Below, piece by piece: positions 31,905-42,884 of a stretch of 64,000 nt of DNA (positions within the stretch are counted from its first letter, which is position 1; every line of letters begins with the position of its first letter). Made by a program: the position numbers and the translations under genes. The stretch lies in NCBI RefSeq assembly GCF_032854445.1, contig NC_088296.1:14403844-14467843 (forward strand), given 5' to 3'. The notes under the pieces were generated by a model. The model ran no database searches. It saw nothing but the letters and a program-made list of their open reading frames with translations, and was not told the origin of the DNA. Source of the DNA: Liolophura sinensis. Its lineage: Eukaryota; Mollusca; Polyplacophora; Chitonida; Chitonidae.

Positions 31905-33245
31905 GTTTGGCTATATTCAAGGTGAAGCAGATTGGAACATGCCGGTTCTCCTCGTTGTTTTCGCCTATCTCGAAAAACGTAATGCCCTGAAAACGATCAG
32001 CACTTGCCAAGAGATAATCCACCACACTTTCCTCATTTGACTGGAAGTTTGTACATTTACCGCTACTTTCGCCCTATCGACCGTTTACCATTCTCATTTC
32101 GTTTTCTTTACAGAACTCTAAAAGATTTCTTCCTTGTGAGTTGAGCTTAGCGTTGTCGTCTGTTCTTCTTTCGCCATTTTTTTCAGTCGATAAAGTATCA
32201 GATTCATCACTAGTCCTAGCATTTAAGTCTCCACATATGAACACCTTACCGCTCCGTCCACTTTTACGCGTAGCAGGCGCTAAAGTATCCTTCATGTAAT
32301 CCTTCGCACGCTGGTAACTAACGTAAAACTTAGAATCTTCGTGTGGTAGGTACAATGAACAGATATACACGTCTTTATTTAAACAGAAATTTTCTTTAAT
32401 AAATCTAATCCGTATTATACCAATCCCTGTTTGCGTTTCTTTGCGTATTACTATTTTCCCATTCAGAGATTTTCTATAGATTAACGACACGCCATAGTAA
32501 TAACGTGTAGCTCCATACGGTTTATACCCAGAAACATGTGCTGCCTCAAACCCCTCTAACTTGTGACTAATACATTTGTCCGCGTCTGCAATATTCCTCT
32601 CTCCCAGATTGGTTTCGGACAAAAATTTAACATCGTGGCGTTTTATCATGTCGATAAAGTCATCATCCGTTAATGTTGGTCTGAGACCATTAATATTCCA
32701 CACCATAAAACGTAACTTTCCATCGTCTGTATGATTTTTTTGCGCGCAGATCTGTAGGATGAGGCATTTGTTTTTCACTTTCTTTGTTATAGAATTCATT
32801 CATTTTTCGCATGACCATTTCACTAGCTCTGCAATAGGTAAAGGTGACCATCATCTGTCTTTGATCTTCGAGGTCTTCATGTGAAAGCATCTGGACATCT
32901 GTTTTAGACACGTTACTGTCAATACCCATTCCTAAACCTTTCTGGCAGTATTTTAAAAAGTGTTTCTTCTCAAAGAAATGCGTCGAATACTTCGCACTAT
33001 ATGTTTGAAAGATTTCGTAGAATATAAAAGTGTTTTTGTTTCTCAACTTCAAATAGCTTAACACATCGCATATCATTTTTTCAGCCAATTGAAATATACT
33101 TCTATTTGCTCAATGTCATATTTGCCATGTATTGCCTTTTGCATTTCTTTGTGACATTGTTTCTCAAATCATTAATTTCCCTTTGTATAATGTCTTCAAT
33201 GTCACGAATATCTCGGACTGGAGTGTCACCTTGTGAATATCGATG
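31905..33245 (-). mobile_element. LINE-type endonuclease relic 1 (no reverse transcriptase)
   Basis: The main frame (32799-32074) is an endonuclease/exonuclease/phosphatase domain: 'FMVWNINGL' (first catalytic Asn), 'KFLSETNLG' (Glu), 'YICSLYLPHED', 'FICGDLNARTSD' (Asp-x-Asn) and 'SQGRNLLEFC'. The C-terminal part continues in another frame to about 31905, ending 'RHVPICF', which keeps the active-site His. Upstream, frame 33088-32690 and a 'VRDIRDIEDIIQREINDLRN' segment near 33200 form an N-terminal region in a different phase. In LINEs the reverse transcriptase should follow, but none is seen to 30951. This is a pseudogene. Confidence 0.7.
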
Positions 33246-33479
33246 TGCCATCCTGTCCACATTTAACTAAAATAACGATCGAGTGGTAGCTGGAAACAGT
33301 AGTCGGTGATTTGGTACATGTGCTTCCTAAAGATACAGCTTTTGATTTCACCTAAAGATCTGTTGCAGATATACTTGTTCCTCTTGAAGACCAGACACAG
33401 TTTGCTTTTCCCGATGATACAACTCAGCTTTTTGTTTCTCTGGGAAGATTTTTTTGCTGATGTTGGTTCCTCCTAAAGA

Positions 33480-36130
33480 TCTTGCACAACTTTAGGATCC
33501 TCCAGAAAATATAGGACAGATTTTTGTTCCTTCTGAAGATCTGAGACAGCTTTTGGTTCCTTCTGAAGATCTGAGACAGCTTTTGGTTCTTTCTGAAGAT
33601 CTGAGACAGCTTTTGGTTCTTTCTGAAGATCTGAGACAGCTTTTGGTTCCTTCTGAAGATCTGAGATAAGTTCAGGGTCCTCCAGAAGATCATCTAGCAC
33701 AGTATTTTCTTCCTCCTACAGGTTAGATACAGCTTTTGGTTCCTTCCAAAGATCTGACACAAGTTCAGGCTCCTCCAGAAGATCATCTAGTACAGTATTT
33801 TCTTCCTCCCACAGGTCAGATACAGCTTTTGGTTCCTTCTGAAGATCTAACACAAGTTCAGGCTCCTCCAGAAGATCATCTAGATCCAGCTTTTGGTTCT
33901 CTCTGAAGATCTGAGACAGCTTTTGGTTTCTTCTGAAGATCTGAGACAGCTTTTGGTTCCTTCTGAAAATCTGAGACAGCTTTTGGTTCCTTCTGAAGAT
34001 CTGAGAAAACTTTTGTTTCCTTCTGAAGATCTGAGACAGTTTTTGGTTCCTTCTGAAGATCTAAGACAGCTTCTGGTTCCTTCTGAAGATCTGAGATAAG
34101 TTCAGGCTTCTCCCAGAAGATCATCTAGCAAAGTATTTTCTTCCTCGTACAGGTCAGATACAGCCTTTGGTTCCTCCTGAAGATCTGAAACAGCTTTTGG
34201 TTCCTTCTGAAGATCTGACACAAGTTCAAGCTCCTCCAGAAGATCATCTAACACAGTATTTTCTTCCTCCTACAGGCCAGATACAACTTTTGGTTACTTC
34301 TGATCTGAGACAGCTTTTGGTTCCTTCTGAAGATCTGAGACAAGTTCAGCCTCCTCCAGAAGATCATCTAGCACAGTATTTTCTTCCTCCTACAGGTTAG
34401 ATACAGCTTTTGGTTCCTTCTGAAGATCTGAGATAAGTTCAGGCTCCTCCAGAAGATCATATAGATGCAGCTTTTGGTTCCTTCTGAAGATCTGAGACAA
34501 GTTTAGGCTCCTCCAGAAGATCATCTAGCACAGTATTTTCTTCCTCCCACAGGTCAGATACAGCTTTTGGTTCATTCTGAAGATCTGAGACAAGTTCAGG
34601 CTCCTTCAGAAGATCATCTAGATCCAGCTTTTGGTTCTTTCTGAAGATCTGAGACAGCTTTTGGTTCCTTCTGAAGATCTGGGACAGCTTTTGGTTCCTT
34701 CTGAAGATCTGAGACAGCTTTCGGTTCCTTCTGAAGATCTGAGAAAACTTTTGGTTCCTTCTGAAGATCTGAGACAGTTTTTGGTTCCTTCTGAAGATCT
34801 AAGACAGCTTCTGGTTCCTTCTGAAGATCTGAGATAAGTTCAGGCTTCTCCCAGAAGATCATCTAGCACAGTATTTTCTTCCTCCTACAGGTCAGATACA
34901 GCCTTTGGTTCCTCCTGAAGATCTGAAACAGCTTTTGGTTCCTTCTGAAGATCTGAGACAAGTTCAAGCTCCTTCAGAAGATCATCTAACACAGTATTTT
35001 CTTCCTCCTACAAGCCAGATACAACTTTTGGTTACTTCTGATCTGAGACAGCTTTTGGTTCCTTCTAAAGATCTGAGACAAGTTCAGGCTCCTCCAGAAG
35101 ATCATCTAGCACAGTATATTCTTCCTCCTACAGGTTAGATACAGCTTTTGGTTCCTTCTGAAGATCTGAGATAAGTTCAGGCTCCTCCAGAAGATCATGT
35201 AGATGCAGCTTTGGGTTCCTTCCGAAGATCTGAGACAAGTTTAGGCTCCTCCAGAAGATCATCTAACACAGTATTTTCTTCCTCCCACAGGTCAGATACA
35301 GCTTTTGGTTCCTTCTGAAGATCTGAGACAAGTTCAGGCTCCTTCAGAAGATCATCTAGATCCAGCTTTTGGTTCTTTCTGAAGATCTGAGACAGCTTTT
35401 GGTTCCTTCTGAAGATCTGAGACAGCTTTTGGTTCCTTCTGAAGATCTGAGACAGCTTTTGGTTCCTTCTGAAGATCTGAGAAAACTTTTGTTTCCTTCT
35501 GAAGATCTGAGACAGTTTTTGGTTCCTTCTGAAGGTCTAAGACAGCTTCTGGTTCCTTCTGAAGATCTGAGACAAGTTCAGGCTTCTCCCAGAAGATCAT
35601 CTAGCACAGTATTTTCTTCCTCCCACAGGTCAGATACAGCCTTTTTTTCCTTCTGAAGATCTGAAACAGCTTTTGGTTCCTTCTGAAGATCTGAGACAAG
35701 TTCAAGCTCCTCCAGAAATTCATCTAACACAGTATTTTCTTCCTCCTACAGACCAGATACAACTTTTGGTTACTTCTGATCTGAAACAGTTTTTGGTTCC
35801 TTCTGAAGGTCTGAGACAGCTTTCGGTTCCTTCTGAAGATTAGAGACAGCTTTTGGTTGCTTCTGAAGATCTGAGACAAGTTCAGGCTCCTCCAGAAGAT
35901 AATCTAACACAGTATGTTCTTCCTCCTACAGGTCAGATACAGCTTTTGGTTCCTTCTGACGATCTTTGACAGCTTTTGGTTCCTTCTGAAGATCCGAGAC
36001 AGCTTTTGGTTCCTTCTGAAGATCTGAGACAAGTTCAGGCTCCTCCAGAAGATCATCTAACACAGTATTTTCTTCCTCCTGCAGGTCAGATACAGCTTTT
36101 GGTTCATTCTGAAGACCTGGCACAGCTTTA
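33480..36130. repeat. 30-bp minisatellite with 738-bp higher-order repeat
   Basis: The base unit is 'ttctgaagatctgagacagc' plus 'ttttggttcc' (30 bp, with an AGATCT in almost every copy). Runs of units are separated by spacers built on 'caggctcctccagaagatca' and 'cagtattttcttcctcc'. Corresponding points at 33876, 34614 and 35352 are exactly 738 bases apart, showing a higher-order repeat. Both strands are open over long stretches: + reads a decapeptide LRQLLVPSED, and minus reads SDLQKEPKAV. Stops and frame changes at several spacers argue against one intact gene. Confidence 0.9.
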
Positions 36131-36414
36131 ATTCCTCCAGTAAATCCAACAGATTCTGCACATGTTTAAGCCTAAGATATGTGCCCCTATACGCTCATGA
36201 ATTTGAAATTGATGAGAAAGACTCGCTGATCACCAAGTGCAATGTTTCTATGAAAATAAAAACAGATTTTATTATTGGCTTAAGTGTTTGTCTGGCAGGA
36301 TGAAAGTCAAAACGCCAAGGAGTTCAGTCCATGCGAAACGAATAACCAAATAATTATTGTAACAGGTTATTATATAAGCGTTGTCTACCTCTGGGTTGGA
36401 AGGAATTTCCCTTC
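36131..36414. other. Intergenic flank of the array
   Basis: No gene or repeat was recognised. Confidence 0.4.
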
Positions 36415-36519
36415 TAGTGGTAGAGGAGTGAATTCCAAACTAGTGATCGCTGGTTCAAATCCAGTTGGCGCGTCAACCACTAGACGAAAGGAAAATCCCC
36501 CCCCCCCCCCCCCCCCCCC
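36415..36519 (+). repeat. tRNA-like SINE head followed by a 23-base poly-C run
   Basis: 'tctagtggtagaggagtg' resembles an A box and 'ggttcaaatcc' is a good B box. The spacing fits a tRNA-derived SINE. C occupies 36497-36519. A related antisense tRNA-like piece lies at the start of R4 copy 1, near 21540-21585. Confidence 0.5.
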
Positions 36520-36529
36520 GCATGAAGGT

Positions 36530-38370
36530 TGGCAGTGCTTGTATATCACTCTGTTTAATTATGGCTGATCTACAAGCCAGGCACAGGCACATTTGCCAGC
36601 CAGTTACAGACAGATAGCTAATATTATCGAGTTAGACAGATCAACCAGCGAGGTACAGGCAGATCGAAGATTCCATTTAGATATGCATTTCCCACCGAAT
36701 GATTAATGCCACTTCTCCTCCATGATGATTAGCATATCGGATTGGAGAGTTTAGAATCTAGGACTTTGATCAATACTAAAATGACTCATGTTATGTACTC
36801 ATATTGTTAGAAAGAGCAGATTGTATAGTATCTGTATTCCTCATATTTATATTTAATATAACATCATTTTATGGAAATTACGGGGTTTATCTTTACTCAT
36901 GCATAATGTTAACCATGTTTGTGTTAGTAAATTATAGGTGGGGCGTAGTAAGAGGCGAACGCTGTACTATGCACGTCAGCCAATCAAAACGTAGGATTTT
37001 TGTAGTTCCTTGCCTTCACGCTATGAAAAGGGCATCGATCATGGCGTCTGGCATGTCGAAGAAAAAGACAAGATCATAGGCAAAGCCAATGGCAAAGGGA
37101 AGATGAAGATCATGACAGCCTCAAAGGATAAGTTAGATGGTATTACAGATTCTTTCGATCCCGCGGAAGATTTTCTTGATATGGCGGAAGATCACAATAT
37201 TCCGTGTGTTACGGTGGGCAGATTAAACATGATACTGAAGGGACTGGGACTATTTCTCCCGTATTAAACTTTACATGTGGATTACGGTTAGGTAGAAATT
37301 CAGGTACACCTATCTGTCGTAATATCTTTAAACTTCTGAAGACTGTTTTCTTTCTATGGCCGTGTCAACAAACGCATTTTTACGTTATTCTCCTTGAAAT
37401 TTGCTCTCACAAACAGTATTGCCTTTTGTGATAGAATAATTGAGGATTTTACTGTGTCTATTATCCTGTTCTTCCTGATTCACAAAGGTCGTCAGATTGG
37501 GGTTTCCTCCGAGAGTTATATTGGAACGATTCAGAATGGAACTATAATTTAATGTTATAAATCGAATAACTGCCTCAAATAGTTCACTGGACCATCAAGA
37601 GTTAATCCATTTTTCTGTAGTGGTGTCTCCCAAAATACCCGAGGTCAGTATCGGTCCCATACGCTACCAACAGAAAAAGAATTTTACATCGGAGCCGATA
37701 AAGATTAACTGGTGATAAACAGAGCAAAGATTTTATCCTCAAATCTCTAGAGATCAAAAGAACGGTTTTAAAAATTTGCATCTATGCAAAACAAAAGCCT
37801 AATTGGTTCTTTTTTTTTAGCATGTGCGTGATTTTTAATGTTTACAGGCAGATCTACTAGTCGGCTACAAACATATTCATCAGCCTGTTGTAGAGGAGTG
37901 TGGGCCTACCAGACAGTTACGTATTGACAATGTGATACATGGCAAATCGTCCTACATCACCGGTGAAACATGAACTCTGTTATCTCAGACAGGGCTTCAT
38001 TCAAACTGTTCATGTAAATGCATAAATAGTAGCAAATTGCACAACCGTACCCACATTTCACCTTAACGTTTAGCATACATGTATGATAACATTAAAGCAA
38101 TCAACCAGCCCGTTACGGACAAATGCCCCGGTTAGTTTCATACCAATCTACCACATATTTACAGACAGACCCATTTGTCAGACATTTACAGACACACTAC
38201 AGACTGATTTACAAGTCAGTTATAGACCGTCCGATCTACCGGTCAGACACAAACTAAACCATAATACAATTAAACAGATATCTGTGCAAATATAACAGAC
38301 ATCCATAATCATACTAACCTATAAGACCTTTACAAACGCAATGGTGTAAAAGTACGTTACAGACTGATTT
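36530..38370. repeat. Dispersed repeat R4, copy 2 with about 600-bp insert
   Basis: It matches 21535-22860 at both ends. The stretch 36660-37300 is not in copy 1 and is either an insertion here or a deletion there. From about 37305 ('acctatctgtcgtaatatct') the two copies align continuously into the degenerate 'acagacagatctacc' repeat. Confidence 0.8.
37019..37267 (+). pseudogene. Possible decayed coding exon inside R4 copy 2
   Basis: An open frame carries a Lys/Gly-rich then acidic peptide with 'MKIMTASKDKLDGITDSF' and 'FLDMAEDHNIPCVTVG'. The composition looks protein-like. A well-placed ATG at 37040 (gatcATGG) starts M-A-S-G-M-S-K-K-K in a neighbouring frame and would need one frame change to join it. 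I recognise no family. It could be a dead exon or chance. Confidence 0.3.
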
Positions 38371-39817
38371 ACCAACAGGTCTTTTTTGATTTGACTATGG
38401 GTCCATCATTTACACCTCTCCTGGGAAATCGTACTGTGTTTGCCCTTCTACAATAGTCACACTGATGTCTCAGTGCATCTGAAGTGAAGAAATGCGCGTT
38501 TGATCTTCATAAACTCATTAGGGGATTTTAACGGCCATTTTCTTTTCTTATTTACTATTATCAGCAGCCGTCGAAGAATTGTATGATTTCACAAGTGATT
38601 CATTTCTTCATGGTTTGAAACGGTGATACATTTCAATGTGTCAAGCCCATGTTTAGGTAAATGTCCCTGGTTTGAGTAGATAATCTGTGTGGTCATTTGC
38701 AAGCCACCTTAGAAGCTATTAAGAATTACAAAAAATTAAAATGACGTACTCTATATTATATAACATTGCAATTTGACTAATAATTCATGCGCACAGAAAG
38801 GGTGGCGACAAAGTCAACAAATCGTACCGTACTATTGCTGGTGTACTCCTATCCGCCAGTTGCTTCACTTTGACGAACTTAAATCTGCAGTACAAACACT
38901 CGTTTGGAGGAAAGTGATGATACGTTTTCCATGGCGTGCTCAGCCTGTTTGCCGAGCCAGGCTACTTCCGCTTCAGGGAAAGGGGAATTCTCTTTTTTTC
39001 CGACAGACCTCGACTGTTCCCTGCGAAAACAAGCTCTTTGGAAAGCCTCATATTGATTTGTCGCCACCGACGTCAATGACCTTATCTCAGTTCACTGGAG
39101 GCCACTAAAATTACAAATGTGTTCGGCTGTATTTTTAATAAGGTACTCATTAACAGAATGATGACTATGCTAGTATTTTTTTATATGTTGTTTAAAAAGT
39201 GCAAGCTGAATGTGGTGGTATGGCATTCTACTATGCAAAAGTTAGGGATATATATGTTTAAGGCTGAAGATGATAAATTTACTACATAAATAGTAAGGAA
39301 AAGCAATGCGCTCGTGTAACCTATAACAGGCCTCTACGCGGAGAGGTTTGAAATGAGGTCAGACGTTATGTTTATGCAGCTGTACTACATGGGGCTTGAA
39401 ATAAGTCATAACGACCTGCATCAGACTGCAGCCAGTCAATACATACGATAATGAGGACTGGGGAGACCTTTGCAGGCTGCGGGACCAGTCAGCAATAAAT
39501 ATACCATCTGTTTAAGAACTCAAATTGACTCACGGACTGCGAGTTCGGACTATAGACTTGGATGTCACGCCTGAAAAATCGTCTCTGGTTCTCTGTGTCA
39601 CTGAAAATTGCTGACGGCTTCTCTCCCACATGTTACAAGACTCAATTCTTTGTTTGCATTTATTATTAATTCTCTTGACACATTCCTTTGAAAACGGCTC
39701 ACCGAGGATCATAAAGCTGTCTTCAACTTAAGTCAGGCAATGTCTTCACTTCCAAACAGTTCACCGTGCTAAAATTATAATTCAGGTACACGGTTTTTAC
39801 TTGTCTTCGGTTTTTGT
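38371..39817. other. Intergenic, nothing certain
   Basis: Overlapping frames at 38773-39108 (+) and 38879-39076 (minus) exist, but neither has a domain or clean splice sites. Confidence 0.35.
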
Positions 39818-40090
39818 ATGCGTTTCGTATATAAGTTCTGGAGAAGATTGAGTCTAAGGAGGCTAAAAAGACTTTGTGATCCTGGGCCTAGGGCTATAGA
39901 TTGTTATGGAAACGGAGCTTACGAGTGTCGACATAGAACATCCATTCCTTTTTTGGAAGACGTCTACAAATTTAGGATTACGCTTTGTCCAGATATACCG
40001 CTAGACTTTATAATGGACATATGTGGTGCTAGATGGTGTGACCGAACACTCTGTTTTCACGCTGCCATAGCTTCTGGATTATTGTCCTAA
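39818..40090 (+). CDS. Hypothetical small cysteine-rich protein (90 aa)
   Basis: ATG at 39818 opens 90 codons to TAA. The N-terminus is strongly basic (RRLSLRRLKR), so a secretion signal is unlikely. The rest has seven cysteines, including 'CYGNGAYEC' and 'ICGARWCDRTLC', and is acidic to neutral. I recognise no family. It could also be a single exon of a larger gene or a chance frame. Confidence 0.3.
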   Translation: MRFVYKFWRRLSLRRLKRLCDPGPRAIDCYGNGAYECRHRTSIPFLEDVYKFRITLCPDIPLDFIMDICGARWCDRTLCFHAAIASGLLS

Positions 40091-40389
40091 AATGTGAAAA
40101 TCTGGCGGAAATTGAGGCCACTATTGACAAGGAATACTAACATTAATTGTTAAGTTAATACGTTATTTAAGGCCGAGAGAAAACAATACAAAATTGCTTC
40201 GTGCGTTTATATATTTGTTGAATAGAATTTAAATCTTGTCAACTTCAGATAGCAATTAAAAAACATCATGAAATAATCGTTACCTTTCTTTAAATCGAGC
40301 CCACCCCAGTGAATTGTCCACAATAGCTAAGTCATCTCAATAATCCTTAGTTAGAGAACATAGAATTTACATCACACCAAGACCAGGCA

Positions 40390-40620
40390 TTAATTAAATT
40401 CTTTCAGAATTCTGTAAATTTCCAAATCAGACGAGCAAAACTTGGTTGAATCATCCATAAAGCTTATATGGCCATTGAAGACAAGCCTGCTTTGCAATAA
40501 CTCGAGAAAAATACACTCTGGGCCAAAAACGTCATTTTTTTCGTTTAAACGGGACACTGTTTTTAATTTCACCTCGTCAGAGAGTTCAAATCTCGGTTGT
40601 TGTTTTTTCTTTGGCAACAT
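40390..40620 (-). CDS. Hypothetical small protein (76 aa)
   Basis: On the minus strand ATG at 40620 starts MLPKKKQQPRFELSDEVKLK and runs to TAA at 40390. The composition is balanced, with a basic start and amphipathic later segments (for example DLEIYRILKEFN), and looks more protein-like than most frames here. No domain, signal peptide or membrane segment is seen. Promoter and polyadenylation signals could not be assigned. Confidence 0.3.
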   Translation of the reverse strand: MLPKKKQQPRFELSDEVKLKTVSRLNEKNDVFGPECIFLELLQSRLVFNGHISFMDDSTKFCSSDLEIYRILKEFN

Positions 40621-40658
40621 GCTTTTTATGTGACTTAAGATATATGCTGTCTTGAATT

Positions 40659-40908
40659 ATTTATTTGATTGGTGTTTTACGCTGTACTCAAGAATATTTC
40701 ACTTATACGACGGCGGCCAGCATTATGGTGGGAGGGAACCGGGCAGAGACCGAGGGAAACCCACGACCATCCGCAGGTTGTTGACAGGCCTTCCGGGAGA
40801 GAAAGCCAGCATGAGTTGGGCTTGAACTTACAGCGACAGCATTGGTGAGAGGCTCCTGGGCCATTACGTCGCGCTTAGTGCGCTAACCAACTACGCCACG
40901 GAGGCCCA
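40659..40908 (-). mobile_element. SINE-A, full length (antisense)
   Basis: The best-preserved copy. It has an AAAT-type tail in antisense ('gaattatttatttgattgg'), the complete core ('cacttatacgacggcggcca', 'cacgaccatccgcaggttgt'), the B-box region 'gggcttgaacttacagcg', and the antisense head 'gcgctaaccaactacgccac'. It serves as the reference for the other copies. Confidence 0.9.
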
Positions 40909-41052
40909 CAAACTGAATATAAAGAAATCAATATAAAAACAACATGTAGGAAACAGTATGCAGCAGTTACGACATAATCATGAACAGCATAGAAAATAAC
41001 AATCTCTTAAAACACACGCATATATAGCGCCCTACATTCATCACCCAACAGT

Positions 41053-41275
41053 TTGATTTGATTTTGATTTGATTGGTGCTTTACGCCGTACTCAAGAATA
41101 TTTCACTTATACGAGGGCGACCAGCAATATGGTGGGGGAAAACCGTACAACACCGGGAGGAAATCCACGACCATCCGCAGATTGCTGGCCGGAGAGGAAG
41201 TCAGCATGACCTGAACTTAACTCACATCGACCGCTGTGAGAGACACGCGAGTCATTACGCTGCGCTAGATAAAGC
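41053..41275 (-). mobile_element. SINE-A (antisense)
   Basis: Same orientation as the copy 145 bases upstream: 'gattggtgctttacgccgta', 'gaccatccgcagattgctgg' and 'gtcattacgctgcgctag'. About 20 bases between 'ttgctgg' and 'ccggagagg' are missing, and the last part of the head is lost. Confidence 0.85.
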
Positions 41276-41735
41276 CTTATCCTATCAATTATTAAACTGT
41301 GAATCATTAGGTGGGCTAAGTCTTTGACTCAATTTCAGCAGTAAATTCCTAGCCAATCGATTATTACACTGTGCATCGATAGGTTGGCCAAATGTCTGAC
41401 GCACGTACCGACGTATAACCGTGTCCGATCAATATACCACCCTAGATCGATAGTTTGCTCAATAAATGTGCCAATAAGAATATTTATCATAATATGGTAC
41501 TTTAATAATATCACTCGCAAGAATTCTTTTTTCTACAAAATGTCTGTAAAATCCCTTACGATGAAAAACTTCCTCTTCACTGAAAGAAAATCAGACATTT
41601 AAAGAATGATTTTGGATTACCATGATGTACAAATCGGACAATGAGACGTACAAAACACACTTCCGCTGTATAAACATTTCTGACAGTTTAATTAAGACAA
41701 TCATCTACGTGTCTCTGAACTTGTTACTGTTATTA

Positions 41736-41741
41736 TATTTA
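41736..41741 (-). terminator. Candidate polyadenylation signal (minus strand)
   Basis: AATAAA on the minus strand (TTTATT in the given strand), about 120 bases after the stop codon of the charged nuclear-type protein. Confidence 0.4.
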
Positions 41742-41860
41742 TTTTAATCACAGAAAATCAATGAAATAAAAACGTGGTCCATTCAATGTTTCTTCTCCAA
41801 AGCATAAGATCACCACACTTCCTATATTCTCAGTGTAAACTCTTTTCATCTACCGTAAAA

Positions 41861-42316
41861 TTATGTTTCTTTGTCGTCATGGTCTTCGTTGTCATCCTCG
41901 TCACCACTCTGGCTCTCTTCCTTGATTTGTTTTGATCTGCGTTTTCTCTTCCTACTTATCAAGTCTCTTCTTTTTGGTGGACGCCGTGCTTTTCCCTTTT
42001 TCTTCACAGGACTGTCTTTGTCTTCACCCTCTGTGTCTTCTCCATCCCCCAAGTGAACGTCCTCAGTTTTCGCGATCGTGTCAGGGTCTTTCCATGTTTT
42101 CTGACATTTGTCTCTAACGCTCGTCCTTTTTAAGCTGCTGGTGGAACTCGTTGATGCATCACCATCCTTATGTTTCATTCCTCTTTTTATTGCTTTACCT
42201 TTTTGTACATGGGAATCATTGCACTTAACAACTTTCTGAGGGCTGTTGGCTTCCTTTTCTTCTTCTCCATGTTTGTCGCCTGCTCCACTTTTTCTTTTAA
42301 GTCCCTTAAATGGCAT
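41861..42316 (-). CDS. Hypothetical highly charged, nuclear-type protein (151 aa)
   Basis: ATG at 42316 (minus strand) opens MPFKGLKRKSGAGDKHGEEE and continues to a stop at 41861. The protein is low-complexity, with Lys/Arg blocks alternating with Glu/Asp blocks. The segment KKKGKARRPPKRRDLISRKR followed by KRRSK is a strong bipartite-type nuclear localisation signal, and the C-terminus is acidic. Such proteins are often chromatin- or nucleolus-associated, but no family can be named. It could be a complete single-exon gene or the last exon of a longer one. A polyadenylation signal follows at a suitable distance. Confidence 0.5.
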   Translation of the reverse strand: MPFKGLKRKSGAGDKHGEEEKEANSPQKVVKCNDSHVQKGKAIKRGMKHKDGDASTSSTSSLKRTSVRDKCQKTWKDPDTIAKTEDVHLGDGEDTEGEDKDSPVKKKGKARRPPKRRDLISRKRKRRSKQIKEESQSGDEDDNEDHDDKET

Positions 42317-42884
42317 AATCTTCTCTTTCAGAATATAACGGTTTCAAATGAAGCGATGACTTCTTTAATAAGAGACTGTTAAACACTTACGTTGATGGAC
42401 GAACTAAAAATGCCCTTTGTCGGAATGTTGCTTCTGAAATGTACATAAATGGGAGTTTTCAGTACGAGAACTTCTTCCAGAAATTGTGTTCAGTTATTAG
42501 TTAACAAATGACATGAAGTGGTAACCTTCTCACTGATAGCATCAGCCAAATCGCTCTCGTATATACAGTATATAAATAAAAAAATACAGTATATTGTGCT
42601 CCTCAGCATGCATTCAGGATAAAATAGCGCAACCGGAGTATGACGTAAATCGCTGCTCTGGATTTTACTTTTACTTTATGGCCTACATATGTAAATTCTA
42701 AAAATGTGATGAAAGCCCATCTGCCTGCCCTATAGTATAGTGTTGACTTAGCTTTAGTGTAGGTAGCTCCTCGCAGCAATTCCCTGTGCGACTAGGCACA
42801 GCCGCGAAGCTGGTTACACAAAATGAGCGTTCAGACATCTGCTTACACTGCAGTAAATTAGAGTGTAATAATAATTGACAGGAC
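42317..42884. other. Intergenic, nothing recognised
   Basis: The upstream flank of the charged protein. No promoter motif was identified. Confidence 0.4.

Noticed and set aside
33480-36130. CRISPR-like array of 30-bp repeats
   Set aside because: Repeats are directly adjacent with no unique spacers of constant size, no cas genes are present, and the DNA is eukaryotic. It is a minisatellite.
38773-39108. 111-codon + strand frame and its 65-codon antisense partner
   Set aside because: Neither has a family match, supporting splice sites or a convincing codon pattern.
41871-42382. + strand Phe/Ser/Leu-rich frames
   Set aside because: They are antisense readings of the Lys/Glu-rich protein at 41861-42316; such complementary composition is expected.
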